DNA of 64,000 bases from JALOLV01 sp046295175 (GCA_046295175.1 JBKBNY010000004.1:186001-250000), one strand, 5' to 3'; shown: positions 7,457 to 17,078, counted from the first letter of the stretch. Notes: a model not told the origin generated them from the letters alone. Made by a program: numbers and translations.

Positions 7457-8738
7457 TCATTAACTCCTCAATTTCGTCAATCTCAATTGGGATATTTTCC
7501 ATTAAGTCGATATTACCGTTTTCTGTAATTAAAATATCATTTTCAAGACGAACTCCAATACCTTCTTCTGGAATATAAATGCCCGGTTCGTTGGTAAATA
7601 ACATTCCTGCTTTAAATGTTTCGTATCTACTTCCAACATCGTGAACATCAAGCCCAAGGTGGTGAGAAATGCCGTGTGGAAAGTATTTGCGATACAACGG
7701 ATAATCTTCGTTTTGGGTAGCAACATCTTGCCGAGTCAGTAATCCAAGTCCAATAAGTTCCGACTCCATGATTTTACCAACCTCTTTTCTAAGGTTTTCC
7801 ATCGTATTTCCAGCAACTATGAGTTTTCTGGCGGCTTTCATCACCCTTAAAACGGCTTCATAAACTTGCTTTTGGCGGTCTGAAAACCTACCACTTACTG
7901 GCAAACACCTCGTAATATCGGCATTATAATTGGCGTATTCGGCACCAAAATCCATCAAAATCAAATCACCTTCTTTACAGATTTGATTATTTGTGACATA
8001 ATGCAAAATACAAGCACTCTTACCCGATGCTAAAATTGGTTGAAAAGCATGACCTTTGGAGCGATTCATCAAAAATTCGTGGGTCAATTCGGCTTCTAAC
8101 TCAAACTCAAAAATATTTGGTTTAAGGTATTTAGCCATTCGCCTAAACCCTTTTTCGGTGATTTGGATAGCTTTTTTGATGAATTCAATTTCAATTGGTT
8201 GCTTGATTACACGCAATTGGTGCATCAATGGTGCTAATCTTTCGATTCTATGAAGCGGAAACCTCTGCTTAAACTCATTCACATACCTTCGTTCACGGCT
8301 TTCAAAATGCAAATCTCCCCCATCGTGTTCGTTTAGATTAAGGTAAACTTGGTCGGCTTCGTAAATTAATCTTTTGAGAATCGAATCAAATTGATGCCCC
8401 CAAACTACTCTTTCAACTCCAGAAAATTCTTTGGCTTGCGGAATCGTCAATTTGTAACCTTCCCAAACCAAAATATGGTCGTTTGTTTCTCGCACAAACA
8501 AAATTTCACGCATTTTAGGGTCTGGATGGTCAGGAAAAAGAATCAATATTGTTTCTTCTTGATTGATACCTGTCAGATAAAAAATATCATTATTCTGTCT
8601 GAAACCCATCACCCCATCGGCATTGGTCGGAATCACGTCATTTGAATGTAAAATAACCAATGATTTGGGTTTGAGCAATTGGCCCAATCTTTTACGATTC
8701 TGAATAAACAACTGATTATCAATAGATTCGTAACGCAT
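7449..8738 (-). CDS. pepP: Xaa-Pro aminopeptidase (aminopeptidase P, M24B)
   Basis: This 429-residue metalloenzyme removes an N-terminal residue preceding proline. The N-terminal half is the creatinase-like aminopeptidase P domain (GFRQNNDIFYLTG). The C-terminal pita-bread domain holds all five expected metal ligands: the two Asp in LMDFGAEYANYNADITR, the His in HGISHHLGLDVHD, the Glu in TNEPGIYI and the Glu in VRLENDILIT. Length is normal for the family. It is probably cytoplasmic, as no signal peptide is seen, and it appears to be a single-gene unit. Confidence 0.95.
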   Translation of the reverse strand: MRYESIDNQLFIQNRKRLGQLLKPKSLVILHSNDVIPTNADGVMGFRQNNDIFYLTGINQEETILILFPDHPDPKMREILFVRETNDHILVWEGYKLTIPQAKEFSGVERVVWGHQFDSILKRLIYEADQVYLNLNEHDGGDLHFESRERRYVNEFKQRFPLHRIERLAPLMHQLRVIKQPIEIEFIKKAIQITEKGFRRMAKYLKPNIFEFELEAELTHEFLMNRSKGHAFQPILASGKSACILHYVTNNQICKEGDLILMDFGAEYANYNADITRCLPVSGRFSDRQKQVYEAVLRVMKAARKLIVAGNTMENLRKEVGKIMESELIGLGLLTRQDVATQNEDYPLYRKYFPHGISHHLGLDVHDVGSRYETFKAGMLFTNEPGIYIPEEGIGVRLENDILITENGNIDLMENIPIEIDEIEELMKK

Positions 8739-8887
8739 TTAGGGTGATATTGATTAGAAAATGATGAATAATTTTGAAAATATAAGTAAAAATTTCAAAT
8801 TGCGTAAGAATATGTTGGTCAGAAAAACCAATTTGAGTGAATAATTCTATAAAAATCCCTAAGTACAACAAACTTCTAAACTAAACA

Positions 8888-10417
8888 ATGAGAAGAATCT
8901 TACTATACATTTTTATTTATGTCAATTATTTTGCTGCTTTTGGCCAAGAAAAGTACTGGGTTCTCTTTGATGGAAAAGATTTGAATTCTTCGCCTGCAAT
9001 CTCCGAAAAATGTAAAGAAAATAGGATTCTTTTGGGTTTATCACCCAATCAACTAAGCGATTTACCAGTCTCAAAACATTATATTTCAGAACTACAAAAC
9101 ACTGATATTGAAGTACTTAATAAATCTCGTTGGCTTAATGGTGTTTCGGCAAAACTTACCAATATTCAAATTTCAAAATTAAAGAATCTTTCATTTATAA
9201 AAGCCATCATTCCAATTGATTCCAAAATCCAGATTGCAAAAATAGATAAAAATCACAATGATGAACTTCGTGTAGATTATGTAATGAAGCAAATCGGAAT
9301 TGAGGGATTTTTACATTCGGATTTAACCGGAAAAGGCATTACGATTGGTGTAATTGATGCAGGATTTTATGGCACAAATGATTCTCCTCCGTTGTCGCAT
9401 CTATTCAAAGAAAATAAAATTCTATCGGTTCGAGATTACATAAATCCGCAAAAAACCAATCATTTTGAGATTCAAGAAACCTATTCAGATTTTCACGGTA
9501 CGGAAGTTTTGGCAGCTATAACTGGCAAAGACTTAAAAGATAATGTTCAACTCGGAGCGGCCACTGACGCTACTTTTTATCTTGCCCGAACCGATAGCGG
9601 AAATCGTGAATTCAGAGGCGAAGAAGATAATTGGGTAGCCGCAATGGAATGGATGGATAGTTTGGGGGTTCGATTAATAAATACTTCGCTTGGATACGCA
9701 AAAGGATTTACGAACCCAAAAGAAAACTACAAACCTGAGCAGATGGATGGCAAAACGAGCCTAATTAGCAAAGCTGCTCAGATTGCAATTGAAGAAAAAG
9801 GAATGACCATTGTGGTTTCGGCAGGAAATGAGGGAGACGATAAAGATTGGAAAATCGTTTCAACGCCTGCTGATGTAGAAGGAATAATTTCAGTAGGTGC
9901 TACGAATGATGCTGGGCTAAAAATGGGATATAGTAGTATTGGTCCGGATTTTTTGCAGTATGTAAAACCTGATGTTTCGTGTTTTTCGTTGTTTGGGACT
10001 TCATTAGCCGCCCCAGTTATAACAGGTTTTGTAGCTTGTTTGATGCAGTCGAACCCAAAATTAACTAACAAACAAATCAAAAAGATTTTGGAAGAATCTT
10101 CTAATATATATCCTTATGGCAACAACTTCGTTGGATATGGTGTCCCGAATGCTTCAAAGGCATTATCGCTTTCGATGGGAAATGAAATTGACCGAAAAGT
10201 GAGAAAAATTGAGGTTAACGAAGGCGAAAAAACAATCGAAGTGGCTGTCCCGCAAAATGAGGAATTGGTAATTTTCAATAAGAAAAATTCGTTTGTAGTT
10301 GTTTCACAAGACACACAGAAGTCCAAATATAATTTGATTCAACTCAAAAGAAATTCACAAGTAAAACAGACCACCATCGTCTGTAGAAATGAATTAATTG
10401 AGGTTTTTTGGAAATAA
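8888..10417 (+). CDS. Secreted subtilisin-like serine protease (S8)
   Basis: The 509-residue product starts with a signal peptide (about residues 1-19, ending at FGQ), then an inhibitor-like propeptide (about 20-125) and a subtilase catalytic domain. The full triad is visible: Asp157 in ITIGVIDAGFYG, His203 in DFHGTEV and Ser372 in FGTSLAAP, with the oxyanion Asn314 in SAGNEG. A small C-terminal extension of about 80 residues is beta-rich but lacks a recognisable T9SS sorting domain, so the protein is probably periplasmic or exported by another route. It forms a single-gene unit closed by a strong terminator. Confidence 0.92.
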   Translation: MRRILLYIFIYVNYFAAFGQEKYWVLFDGKDLNSSPAISEKCKENRILLGLSPNQLSDLPVSKHYISELQNTDIEVLNKSRWLNGVSAKLTNIQISKLKNLSFIKAIIPIDSKIQIAKIDKNHNDELRVDYVMKQIGIEGFLHSDLTGKGITIGVIDAGFYGTNDSPPLSHLFKENKILSVRDYINPQKTNHFEIQETYSDFHGTEVLAAITGKDLKDNVQLGAATDATFYLARTDSGNREFRGEEDNWVAAMEWMDSLGVRLINTSLGYAKGFTNPKENYKPEQMDGKTSLISKAAQIAIEEKGMTIVVSAGNEGDDKDWKIVSTPADVEGIISVGATNDAGLKMGYSSIGPDFLQYVKPDVSCFSLFGTSLAAPVITGFVACLMQSNPKLTNKQIKKILEESSNIYPYGNNFVGYGVPNASKALSLSMGNEIDRKVRKIEVNEGEKTIEVAVPQNEELVIFNKKNSFVVVSQDTQKSKYNLIQLKRNSQVKQTTIVCRNELIEVFWK

Positions 10418-10431
10418 TAATTAAGAAAAAG

Positions 10432-10462
10432 GCCTCTAATTTGGTAATTAGAGGCTTTTTTT
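10432..10462. terminator. Terminator between the subtilase gene and folD
   Basis: GCCTCTAATT (10432-10441), loop TGGT, AATTAGAGGC (10446-10455), then seven T. An A-run precedes the stem, so it may stop transcription from both sides. Confidence 0.92.
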
Positions 10463-10480
10463 AAAAAATTATGTACTGAA

Positions 10481-11362
10481 TTACCCATAAATCTCTTTAC
10501 GAGCCGAGAGCAATGTATTTGTCATTAATGCAGCAATCGTCATCAATCCAACCCCTCCAGGTACTGGTGTGATATAACTACACTTTGGAGCAACTTCATC
10601 GAATTTAACATCACCTTTTAGAGCAAAACCGCTTTTTTTGGTGGTATCTTCTACACGAGTCAAACCCACATCAATTACCACAGCACCTTCTTTTACCATA
10701 TCAGCCGTTATAAATTCGGGGCGGCCCAAGGCAGCAATAATTATATCGGCTTGTAAACAAATTTCTTTAAGATTTTGAGTTCTGCTATGAACAATCGTAA
10801 CAGTTGAATTTCCAGGATACGTATTACGTTGCATCAAAAGCGAAACTGGCAAACCTACAATTTGGCTGCGTCCAACAACTACACAATGTTTTCCAGCAGT
10901 TTCGATTTTATATCTTTTAATCAATTCGATAACCCCATAAGGCGTTGCTGAAATGTATGATGGTAAACCTTTTGCCATCCGCCCAAGATTAATTGGATGA
11001 AAACCATCGACATCTTTTCTGACATCAATTGTTTCAATAACTTTATCAACCGAAATATGGTCTGGGAGTGGTAACTGAACGATTAATCCATCAATATCTT
11101 CATCTTGATTGATTTCGACAATTTTTTCAAGGAGTTCGGCCTCAGTGACAGTAGAATCATAACGAATCAATGAAGAACGAAAACCGATTTCGCCACAATT
11201 CTTAATTTTTGAGGCTACATACGTTTCGCTTGCACCATTTGTACCTACCAAAATCGCGGCTAAATGTGGGATTTTACCACCATTTTCGATTTGTTTCTGT
11301 ACTTCAACTTTTAATTCTTCTTTGATTTGAGCAGAAATGAGTTTACCGTCTAAGAGCTGCAT
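10481..11362 (-). CDS. folD: Bifunctional methylene-THF dehydrogenase / methenyl-THF cyclohydrolase
   Basis: This 293-residue cytoplasmic enzyme interconverts 5,10-methylene- and 10-formyl-tetrahydrofolate. The catalytic Tyr48 and Lys52 lie in ETYVASKIKNC; QLPLPDHI and the DVDGFHPINLGRMAKG segment match the substrate-binding region, and VVVGRSQIVGLP plus PVPGGVGLMTIAAL match the NADP-binding fold and the C-terminal signature. Its own -7 box lies about 40 bases upstream. Confidence 0.97.
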   Translation of the reverse strand: MQLLDGKLISAQIKEELKVEVQKQIENGGKIPHLAAILVGTNGASETYVASKIKNCGEIGFRSSLIRYDSTVTEAELLEKIVEINQDEDIDGLIVQLPLPDHISVDKVIETIDVRKDVDGFHPINLGRMAKGLPSYISATPYGVIELIKRYKIETAGKHCVVVGRSQIVGLPVSLLMQRNTYPGNSTVTIVHSRTQNLKEICLQADIIIAALGRPEFITADMVKEGAVVIDVGLTRVEDTTKKSGFALKGDVKFDEVAPKCSYITPVPGGVGLMTIAALMTNTLLSARKEIYG

Positions 11363-11401
11363 TGTAAAAATTGAGATATTTTATTTTAGAAAATTACAGT
11401 A

Positions 11402-11409
11402 CAAAGTTA
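11402..11409 (-). promoter_or_regulatory. -7 box of folD
   Basis: On the minus strand the bases read TAACTTTG, an exact match to TAnnTTTG, giving a predicted 5' leader of about 33 bases. Confidence 0.55.
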
Positions 11410-11454
11410 CTGAAAGATTCTAATACGATAACTCAATTCAGACTTAATTGTAGA

Positions 11455-11955
11455 TTAAAGTGCCGAGATAATCTTTTTCATGTTGAATTCATCTTCACCG
11501 CTTACGGTCAATACGCCATTAACTTTGGGGCTTGGCTTGCCATAAACTTGAAAAGATTTCCAAATATGGTCAATAAACCAAGTTGGCTCATATCCCCAGC
11601 GATTATCCATCGCTTTACGAATCAAAAAAGTTCGTTTTGAGATTTTGACATAAAACTTTCGGTCGTATAAATTATTCAATCTTTCATCATAAAAAGCAAA
11701 AAGTCCTTCGGCGATTACAACATCGAACCTCTCCTTCATCAACTCGATAACTTCAATGTAAGAATCAAAATCAATCGACTTTGGAGACTCCCAATCGGTT
11801 CGGTTTTTGACTTTAGGAATCATCGTTTCTGGATAGACGAAGTCATCTTGGTGAAAAATAATTGCTTTTTTGCCATTTTTCCTGAAATGTGTTACCAAAA
11901 GATTCGCTAACGTACTTTTGCCAGAACGACTAACGCCACCAATACCGATTACCAT
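11455..11955 (-). CDS. Small P-loop nucleoside kinase, uridine/nicotinamide-riboside kinase-like
   Basis: This 166-residue protein has a Walker A motif (GVSRSGKST, residues 7-15) and a downstream HQDDF segment, followed by the DWESPKSIDFD region seen in the uridine kinase / NRK family, where the acidic residues bind the sugar hydroxyls. VVIAEGLFAFYD is the Walker B-like strand. It is shorter than bacterial uridine kinases and closer in size to nicotinamide riboside kinases, so NAD salvage is an alternative to pyrimidine salvage; the sequence alone does not decide. It ends 92 bases before folD on the same strand, but folD has its own -7 box. Confidence 0.75.
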   Translation of the reverse strand: MVIGIGGVSRSGKSTLANLLVTHFRKNGKKAIIFHQDDFVYPETMIPKVKNRTDWESPKSIDFDSYIEVIELMKERFDVVIAEGLFAFYDERLNNLYDRKFYVKISKRTFLIRKAMDNRWGYEPTWFIDHIWKSFQVYGKPSPKVNGVLTVSGEDEFNMKKIISAL

Positions 11956-12040
11956 TATTTTGTGAGTGATTTTACAAAAGCAATATTACTCAAAATCATA
12001 ACATAAAGCCATTTTGTGCAATTTATTTATGAGAATGTTT

Positions 12041-12048
12041 TACTTTTG
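12041..12048 (+). promoter_or_regulatory. -7 box of the MFS transporter gene
   Basis: TACTTTTG matches TAnnTTTG; a TTTTG at 12012-12016 is a loosely spaced -33 candidate. The expected transcript start near 12055 lies downstream of the earlier in-frame TTG and ATG codons, which supports the ATG at 12071 as the true start. Confidence 0.55.
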
Positions 12049-12070
12049 CCACATACTTATCACCGTAATT

Positions 12071-13264
12071 ATGACAAGAAAAGGCTATAATTGGATTGTT
12101 TTACTCTGCTTGACATTGATATATTTTGCCTCAAACGGATATGGATATTTGTCGATACCATTTTTTTATCCCGAACTCACAAAATTCTTTCAAGTAGCCA
12201 ATGGGGTAGTTCCACAAGCGGCTGGCATCATGACTCTTATTATTGCTTTTTTATCGCCATTAGTGGGTTTAATCTTAGACAAATACAATCCTAAATATAT
12301 ACTAATCGTTGGGGTCATTTTACTAACAATCCTTCAATATTACTTCACCAAAATAGAAGATTTAGAACAATTAAGATTTTTTTATGCCGGATATGCCATC
12401 GCACTTTCTTTCGGAGGATTTATTACAAGTACATTTATATTGAATAATTGGTTTGATAAGTACAGAGGAATCGCACTTGGTATCTTTTTGAACGCTTCGA
12501 GTCTTGGTGCTGCGATATTCAATCCATATATCGGCAATCAACTCAAAAATCACACTTGGCAAGAAGTTTCAACCAATATCTTTTGGTTTACCGCCGTCAT
12601 GATGCTGATACCTGCACTTTTTGTTCGTTCTAATTCTACTAAAGATTCTAATTTAAAGCAAAACAACGAAGGACTCACACTGAAAGAAGCCATAAGAACT
12701 TCATCATTTTGGTTACTACTTTTTGTAACGGCAGGTTTATGGTTTTGCATAAACGGAATGTTGTTTCACAAAGATACTTTTTTGACTGACTTAAATTTGG
12801 ATAGCGAAGCTCGTGGGCAGTTTGGTTTAATCTTTTTTGTGAGTGGAATCGGCGGCAAACTCGTTTTTGGATTTCTATCGGATGAATTTGATAAGAGAAA
12901 AATAATGTTGCTTTCGATTGCCAATTTACTCCTTGGCTCAATCCTGTTAAGATATTCAATCAATAACCCTAAGATTTTACCAATCATTGCCATCGTATTT
13001 GGCATTGGCTACAGCGGAGCATTTACAATGATACAGCTAATGATTGCTCATTATTTTATGGGTAAATCTTACGGGACAATTCTCGGTATTTACCTAATGG
13101 CAGATACTCTTGCAGGCACCGCCGGGATATTCTTACTCGGAGCAAGTCGAAAAACATTTGGAAGCTACGAAGCATCTTTTCTTTTGATGATAAGTATTTG
13201 TATATTAGCATTCTTAGCAATGTATGTTTCAAAAAAACCTAAACCTAAAAAGCTCTATGAATAA
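12071..13264 (+). CDS. Major facilitator superfamily transporter
   Basis: The product (397 residues from the ATG at 12071) is a polytopic inner-membrane carrier with about twelve hydrophobic segments. FLSPLVGLILDKYNPKYILIVG is the loop 2-3 MFS signature, and GGKLVFGFLSDEFDKRKIM is its repeat in the second half. General appearance is that of the oxalate/formate-antiporter or monocarboxylate-type MFS, but the substrate cannot be read from the sequence. An upstream TTG at 12014 would add 19 residues and fall before the predicted transcript start. A small membrane-protein gene overlaps its 3' end by 8 bases, so the two are probably co-translated. Confidence 0.85.
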   Translation: MTRKGYNWIVLLCLTLIYFASNGYGYLSIPFFYPELTKFFQVANGVVPQAAGIMTLIIAFLSPLVGLILDKYNPKYILIVGVILLTILQYYFTKIEDLEQLRFFYAGYAIALSFGGFITSTFILNNWFDKYRGIALGIFLNASSLGAAIFNPYIGNQLKNHTWQEVSTNIFWFTAVMMLIPALFVRSNSTKDSNLKQNNEGLTLKEAIRTSSFWLLLFVTAGLWFCINGMLFHKDTFLTDLNLDSEARGQFGLIFFVSGIGGKLVFGFLSDEFDKRKIMLLSIANLLLGSILLRYSINNPKILPIIAIVFGIGYSGAFTMIQLMIAHYFMGKSYGTILGIYLMADTLAGTAGIFLLGASRKTFGSYEASFLLMISICILAFLAMYVSKKPKPKKLYE

Positions 13265-13460
13265 CCCTAAAATCTCTCTTTATATCGGCTATGTAATGCT
13301 AACTTGTGGAATTGTCATCTCACTTTTGAGAATTGGCCAAATGCTAAGTTTGTTTGGTTTATCACGAACCGACTCCTCTTCTTCAACTACTTTTGTGGGC
13401 CTTCTATTTATTATCGTTGGTGTTGTAAATATCAAGAAATACAAGAGAAGGAATAGTTAA
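13257..13460 (+). CDS. Small two-helix membrane protein
   Basis: Starting at the ATG at 13257, which overlaps the end of the MFS gene by 8 bases, this frame encodes 67 residues with two hydrophobic segments (about 9-31 and 44-60) separated by a Ser/Thr-rich turn, and it ends in a basic tail. The overlap argues for translational coupling to the transporter. Function unknown. Confidence 0.6.
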   Translation: MNNPKISLYIGYVMLTCGIVISLLRIGQMLSLFGLSRTDSSSSTTFVGLLFIIVGVVNIKKYKRRNS

Positions 13461-13525
13461 AATAAAAAATTTGGTTTCAAAATAGTCAACTTTGACACTA
13501 AAACGTTTTAGAAAAAAAAGAATTT

Positions 13526-15829
13526 GTGCTAAAAAATAAAAACAAAAATATCCAATTACACTTGTTAGTTCTGGCAGTTGGTTTACTGCTTGGGGCTTGT
13601 ACTCCTTATAAAAAAATTCCGCAAGACCAGTATCTGTACACCGGAGCAACTTTCGAAATCAAAAACGAATCCAAACAAAATATTGGGACTCTCAATGAGG
13701 AAATCGAAGAAATAATTAGGCCTTTGCCAAATACACTTTTATTTGGGTCGCCATATAAAGTTGGTTTTTACTATTTATTGGGTGAACCCAAATCAGAAAA
13801 AGGATTGAAGAGCTGGTTTAGAAAAAGATTTGGTGAAAAACCAGTTATTGCGAATGAACAAATAATCGAAAGAAATATAAAAAACATTGAAGGTTTACTC
13901 AATAACAAAGGTTATTTTGGCTCGGTGGTAACTGGAAAACTAAAAATTGAAAAGAAAAAAGCCAAAGCAATTTATGAAATTACATTAACCAAACAATGGA
14001 TGATTGAGTCGGTAAGTTTTGAAGAAAGCCCCAATGCCGAATTCCAAAAGTCTTTTTTGATTGCTCAAAACAATAGCTTACTCAAAACAAATAATCCTTA
14101 CGATTTTGGTAAAATCTTAGAAGAACGAGTTAGAATTGATAGAGTTCTCAAAAATCAAGGGTATTACTATTTTCGTCCAGATTTCGTTTCGGTAGAGGCC
14201 GATACTTTGAAAGAAAAATACAAAGTAAGTCTCAAAGTATTCTTGAATAAAAAATTAGGCGAATTCTCACAAAATAAATTCAGAATTGATGAAGTTGTGA
14301 TTTTTCCGAATTATATAATCACAAGTGATAATTCCATCGTAAACCCTTCAATTTCGGCTGGTTCGAGACTAACGATTGTCGATTCTACAAAAAGATACAA
14401 TCCAAGAATTTTAGCAAGAGCAATCGGTTTCAGAAGAAATAGCTTCTACAACGCCGATATTCATGATGTTTCGTTACAAAGGTTAATCAGTCTAAATAAT
14501 TTCAAACTTGTCAGAAACGAGTTTATAAAAACATCCGATACCACCTTAAAAGCATTCTATTTTTTGACACCCTACAAAGCCAATGCACTTAAATTAGAAT
14601 TAAATGGGGTTACAAAATCAAACAGTTATTCTGGTTTGAGTCTTGACCTAAATTATACAAATAGAAACCTTTTTCGGGGAGCCGAAATTCTAAAAATAGC
14701 CTTACAAGGTGGTATTGATGGACAAGTTGGTGGTAGAAGTCAAATTACCAATTTCTATGGAGTCACAAACTTAAAAATCATTGGTGGATTGAGTTTTCCG
14801 AAACTTTATTTGCCTTTAGCTCAATCAAAAATCAATAATCAAACCCTCCCGAAAACCAATATTGGACTTAGTTACGAAATCCGAAAGGTCGAATCATTGT
14901 ATGACCAAACCTCACTAAATTTCACATTTGGGTATTCATTCAGACAAAAAAATGGTATCGAACACCAATTTAATCCAGTTTCGATAAACTTTGTGAAAGC
15001 AAAAAACGTCAGTGAATTATTTGTTGAGGAGATTTTTAAGAATCCTTTGTTATTAAAAATTCTTGAAAATCAATTAATCATCGGAGGCAATTATAACTTT
15101 ACTTACTCACCTACACAAATTGGTAAAAGTCAATATTATTTCAATGGTGGAATTGACATCGCAGGTAATTTGGCAAGTGCAATTGCAAAAAAAGATGAGG
15201 ATGGCAATAAAATGCTTCTGGGCGAATATTTTGCCCAATACGTCAGATTTGATAGTGATTTTAGGTATTACTACGACATCAATAAGTCAATGAGATGGGC
15301 AAATCGGGTGATTACTGGCTTCGGGATTCCGTACGGAACTTCATTACAATTACCTTATTTCAAACAATTTTTTGCGGGCGGAAATAACAGTATCAGAGCA
15401 TTTAGAGCGAGGTCTATCGGCCCTGGAGGATACGAGCGAACCGGTTCGGTAATCGAGCAATTCCTCGGAAACCAATCGGCCGATGTAAAACTCGAATTGA
15501 ATTCCGAAATCCGTTATAAACTCAGTAACTTTCTGAACTTTGCGGCTTTTGTAGATGCAGGCAATATCTGGATGTACAAAGATGAATACATCTACGGCGA
15601 AAGCTCTTTATTTACCAAAAATTTCTACAAACAATTGGCAGTTGGCGGTGGACTTGGTTTGAGATTAGACTTCGGATTTTTCTTGATGAGATTTGATGTT
15701 GCAACACCTTTCAGAAAACCTTGGGTAACCGACAATAACGGTTGGGTATTCAGAGACATTAGCCTTTTTAAGAGAGATTGGAGAAAAGATAATTTATTGC
15801 TCAATATAGCAATCAATCACCCATTTTAA
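13526..15829 (+). CDS. tamL: TamL: lipidated BamA/TamA-family outer-membrane assembly protein
   Basis: This 767-residue protein begins (GTG start) with a lipoprotein signal whose lipobox LLLGAC puts the acylated Cys at residue 25. POTRA-like repeats occupy roughly residues 30-330, and a C-terminal 16-strand surface-antigen barrel fills about 370-767. FFAGGNNSIRAFRARSIGPGGY (about 614-635) is the conserved strand/L6 region of Omp85 proteins (VRGF/IRAF motif), and the last residue is Phe, as expected for a barrel. A lipid-anchored TamA variant is typical of Bacteroidota and is called TamL; it works with inner-membrane TamB in inserting outer-membrane proteins. A tamB-like gene starts at 60305. 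A strong terminator follows. Confidence 0.88.
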   Translation: MLKNKNKNIQLHLLVLAVGLLLGACTPYKKIPQDQYLYTGATFEIKNESKQNIGTLNEEIEEIIRPLPNTLLFGSPYKVGFYYLLGEPKSEKGLKSWFRKRFGEKPVIANEQIIERNIKNIEGLLNNKGYFGSVVTGKLKIEKKKAKAIYEITLTKQWMIESVSFEESPNAEFQKSFLIAQNNSLLKTNNPYDFGKILEERVRIDRVLKNQGYYYFRPDFVSVEADTLKEKYKVSLKVFLNKKLGEFSQNKFRIDEVVIFPNYIITSDNSIVNPSISAGSRLTIVDSTKRYNPRILARAIGFRRNSFYNADIHDVSLQRLISLNNFKLVRNEFIKTSDTTLKAFYFLTPYKANALKLELNGVTKSNSYSGLSLDLNYTNRNLFRGAEILKIALQGGIDGQVGGRSQITNFYGVTNLKIIGGLSFPKLYLPLAQSKINNQTLPKTNIGLSYEIRKVESLYDQTSLNFTFGYSFRQKNGIEHQFNPVSINFVKAKNVSELFVEEIFKNPLLLKILENQLIIGGNYNFTYSPTQIGKSQYYFNGGIDIAGNLASAIAKKDEDGNKMLLGEYFAQYVRFDSDFRYYYDINKSMRWANRVITGFGIPYGTSLQLPYFKQFFAGGNNSIRAFRARSIGPGGYERTGSVIEQFLGNQSADVKLELNSEIRYKLSNFLNFAAFVDAGNIWMYKDEYIYGESSLFTKNFYKQLAVGGGLGLRLDFGFFLMRFDVATPFRKPWVTDNNGWVFRDISLFKRDWRKDNLLLNIAINHPF

Positions 15830-15864
15830 TCAAAAATCCCGTGTCGTTGACACGGGATTTTTGA
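15830..15864. terminator. Bidirectional terminator between tamL and hldD
   Basis: A perfect 16-bp stem (15830-15845 with 15849-15864) and a three-base loop GTT; the outer stem is A-rich on one side and T-rich on the other, so it serves both convergent genes. It starts right after the tamL stop codon. Confidence 0.93.
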
Positions 15865-15884
15865 TATTGCATATTATCTAAAAT

Positions 15885-15932
15885 ACTGATTATCAATTAG
15901 TTACGATTTACCATTAACGATTAACAATTCAA
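15885..15932. repeat. Dispersed intergenic repeat, copy 1
   Basis: A stretch starting ACTGAT (15885) and containing TCAATTA, ACGA and CGATTAACAATT (15919-15930) shares 18 of its first 22 positions with 50394-50415; both copies are then followed by CGATTAAC units. It lies between the tamL terminator and the hldD stop codon and encodes nothing visible. Confidence 0.5.
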
Positions 15933-16894
15933 TAGTAAACTTCTTTGCTAAGATAATTTCTTACATAATCATCAATTGCATCTTCAAGCGGGGTGAAATG
16001 TTTACTGTAACCAATCGACCGCAATTTATTCATATTTGCTTGAGTATAATATTGGTATTTATCACGAATATCAATCGGAGTATCAATAAATTCAATATTT
16101 GGCTCCAAATCTAAAGCCTTAAATGTAGCTTTAGTAAGGTCTAAGAATGTCCTTGCTTTGCCAGTTCCAAGGTTATAGATTCCAGAATTTTTGCGATGAT
16201 GCATCAAAAAAATACAAACTTCAATCAAATCTTTTACGTAGATAAAATCTCGCATTTGTTCGCCATCTTTGAATTCTGGCTTGTGAGATTTAAAGAGTTT
16301 GACTTTTCCGTTAGCTTTAATCTGATTGTAAGAATGAAAAATCACCGACGCCATTCGAGATTTGTGATATTCATTTGGCCCGAAAACGTTAAAGAATTTC
16401 AAACCAGCCCAGAAAAAAGGCTTATTTGATTGTTGTAAAGCCCAAATATCGAAGTCATTTTTTGATTCACCGTAGGGATTTAATGGTTTCAACTGACTGA
16501 TTGTCAGTTCGTTATCATCATATCCATACTCACCATTTCCGTAGGTTGCAGCCGAAGAAGCATACACCAACGGAATCTGATATTCATAACATTTTTGCCA
16601 AACTGTTTTTGAATAATTAAGGTTTAATTTATCAAAAATAGCTTGGTCAAATTCGGTCGTATCAGTTCTGGCACCGATGTGAAAACAGAATTCTACTTCA
16701 GGGTAATTATTATCTAACCAATCGAAGAAGTTATCGCGATGTACAAATTCTTGGATGCGTTTGCCCTCAAGATTTTTCATTTTTTGAGGGTCAGAGAAAT
16801 CATCAACAGCGATGATAAAATTGAAGTTATCTTGGTTCAATCTTTGAATCAAGCAACTACCTATAAAGCCAGCGGCACCTGTAACGATTATCAT
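15929..16894 (-). CDS. hldD: ADP-L-glycero-D-manno-heptose 6-epimerase
   Basis: This short-chain dehydrogenase/reductase epimerises ADP-heptose for the LPS core. Starting at the ATG at 16894 the product begins MIIVTGAAGFIGS, the usual start of HldD with the NAD-binding glycine motif; a start at 16915 would lie at the predicted transcript start. The catalytic Tyr-Lys is in NPYGESK, the Ser in YASSAATYG, and NVFGPNEYHKSRMASV is close to the HldD-specific signature. Length (321) is normal. It probably has its own promoter, divergent from queD. A GT9 heptosyltransferase-like gene occurs at 21560. Confidence 0.93.
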   Translation of the reverse strand: MIIVTGAAGFIGSCLIQRLNQDNFNFIIAVDDFSDPQKMKNLEGKRIQEFVHRDNFFDWLDNNYPEVEFCFHIGARTDTTEFDQAIFDKLNLNYSKTVWQKCYEYQIPLVYASSAATYGNGEYGYDDNELTISQLKPLNPYGESKNDFDIWALQQSNKPFFWAGLKFFNVFGPNEYHKSRMASVIFHSYNQIKANGKVKLFKSHKPEFKDGEQMRDFIYVKDLIEVCIFLMHHRKNSGIYNLGTGKARTFLDLTKATFKALDLEPNIEFIDTPIDIRDKYQYYTQANMNKLRSIGYSKHFTPLEDAIDDYVRNYLSKEVYY

Positions 16895-16922
16895 AGAAAT
16901 GATTTGGCGTAACAAAAGACTG

Positions 16923-16930
16923 CAAAGTTA
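16923..16930 (-). promoter_or_regulatory. -7 box of hldD
   Basis: The minus strand reads TAACTTTG, an exact TAnnTTTG, about 29 bases before the preferred start codon at 16894. This supports that start over the longer frame. Confidence 0.55.
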
Positions 16931-17002
16931 GTATATTCTAAAATAGATTACTATACATTAAAATTAGAATAAATTGTACTATTCAAATATTAGATAGTCG
17001 AT

Positions 17003-17024
17003 ATATTTCTGATATTCAGAATAT
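17003..17024. promoter_or_regulatory. Short dyad between the divergent hldD and queD promoters
   Basis: TCTGA-TAT-TCAGA (17008-17020) with flanking AT pairs and one bulged base lies between the two divergent -7 boxes. It is a plausible operator but short enough to occur by chance in this AT-rich DNA. Confidence 0.25.
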
Positions 17025-17059
17025 TACAACAAAACAATATATAACATTACTATAATTAG

Positions 17060-17067
17060 TAATTTTG
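17060..17067 (+). promoter_or_regulatory. -7 box of queD
   Basis: TAATTTTG matches TAnnTTTG. It overlaps the TTG at 17065 that opens the longer frame, so that TTG cannot be the start codon of a transcript made from here. Confidence 0.55.
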
Positions 17068-17078
17068 CAGAAAATTTT

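Noticed and set aside
8761..8844. Short plus-strand frame of 27 codons between pepP and the subtilase gene
   Set aside because: It is very AT-rich, has no ribosome binding site or recognisable product, and lies in what should be the divergent promoter region.
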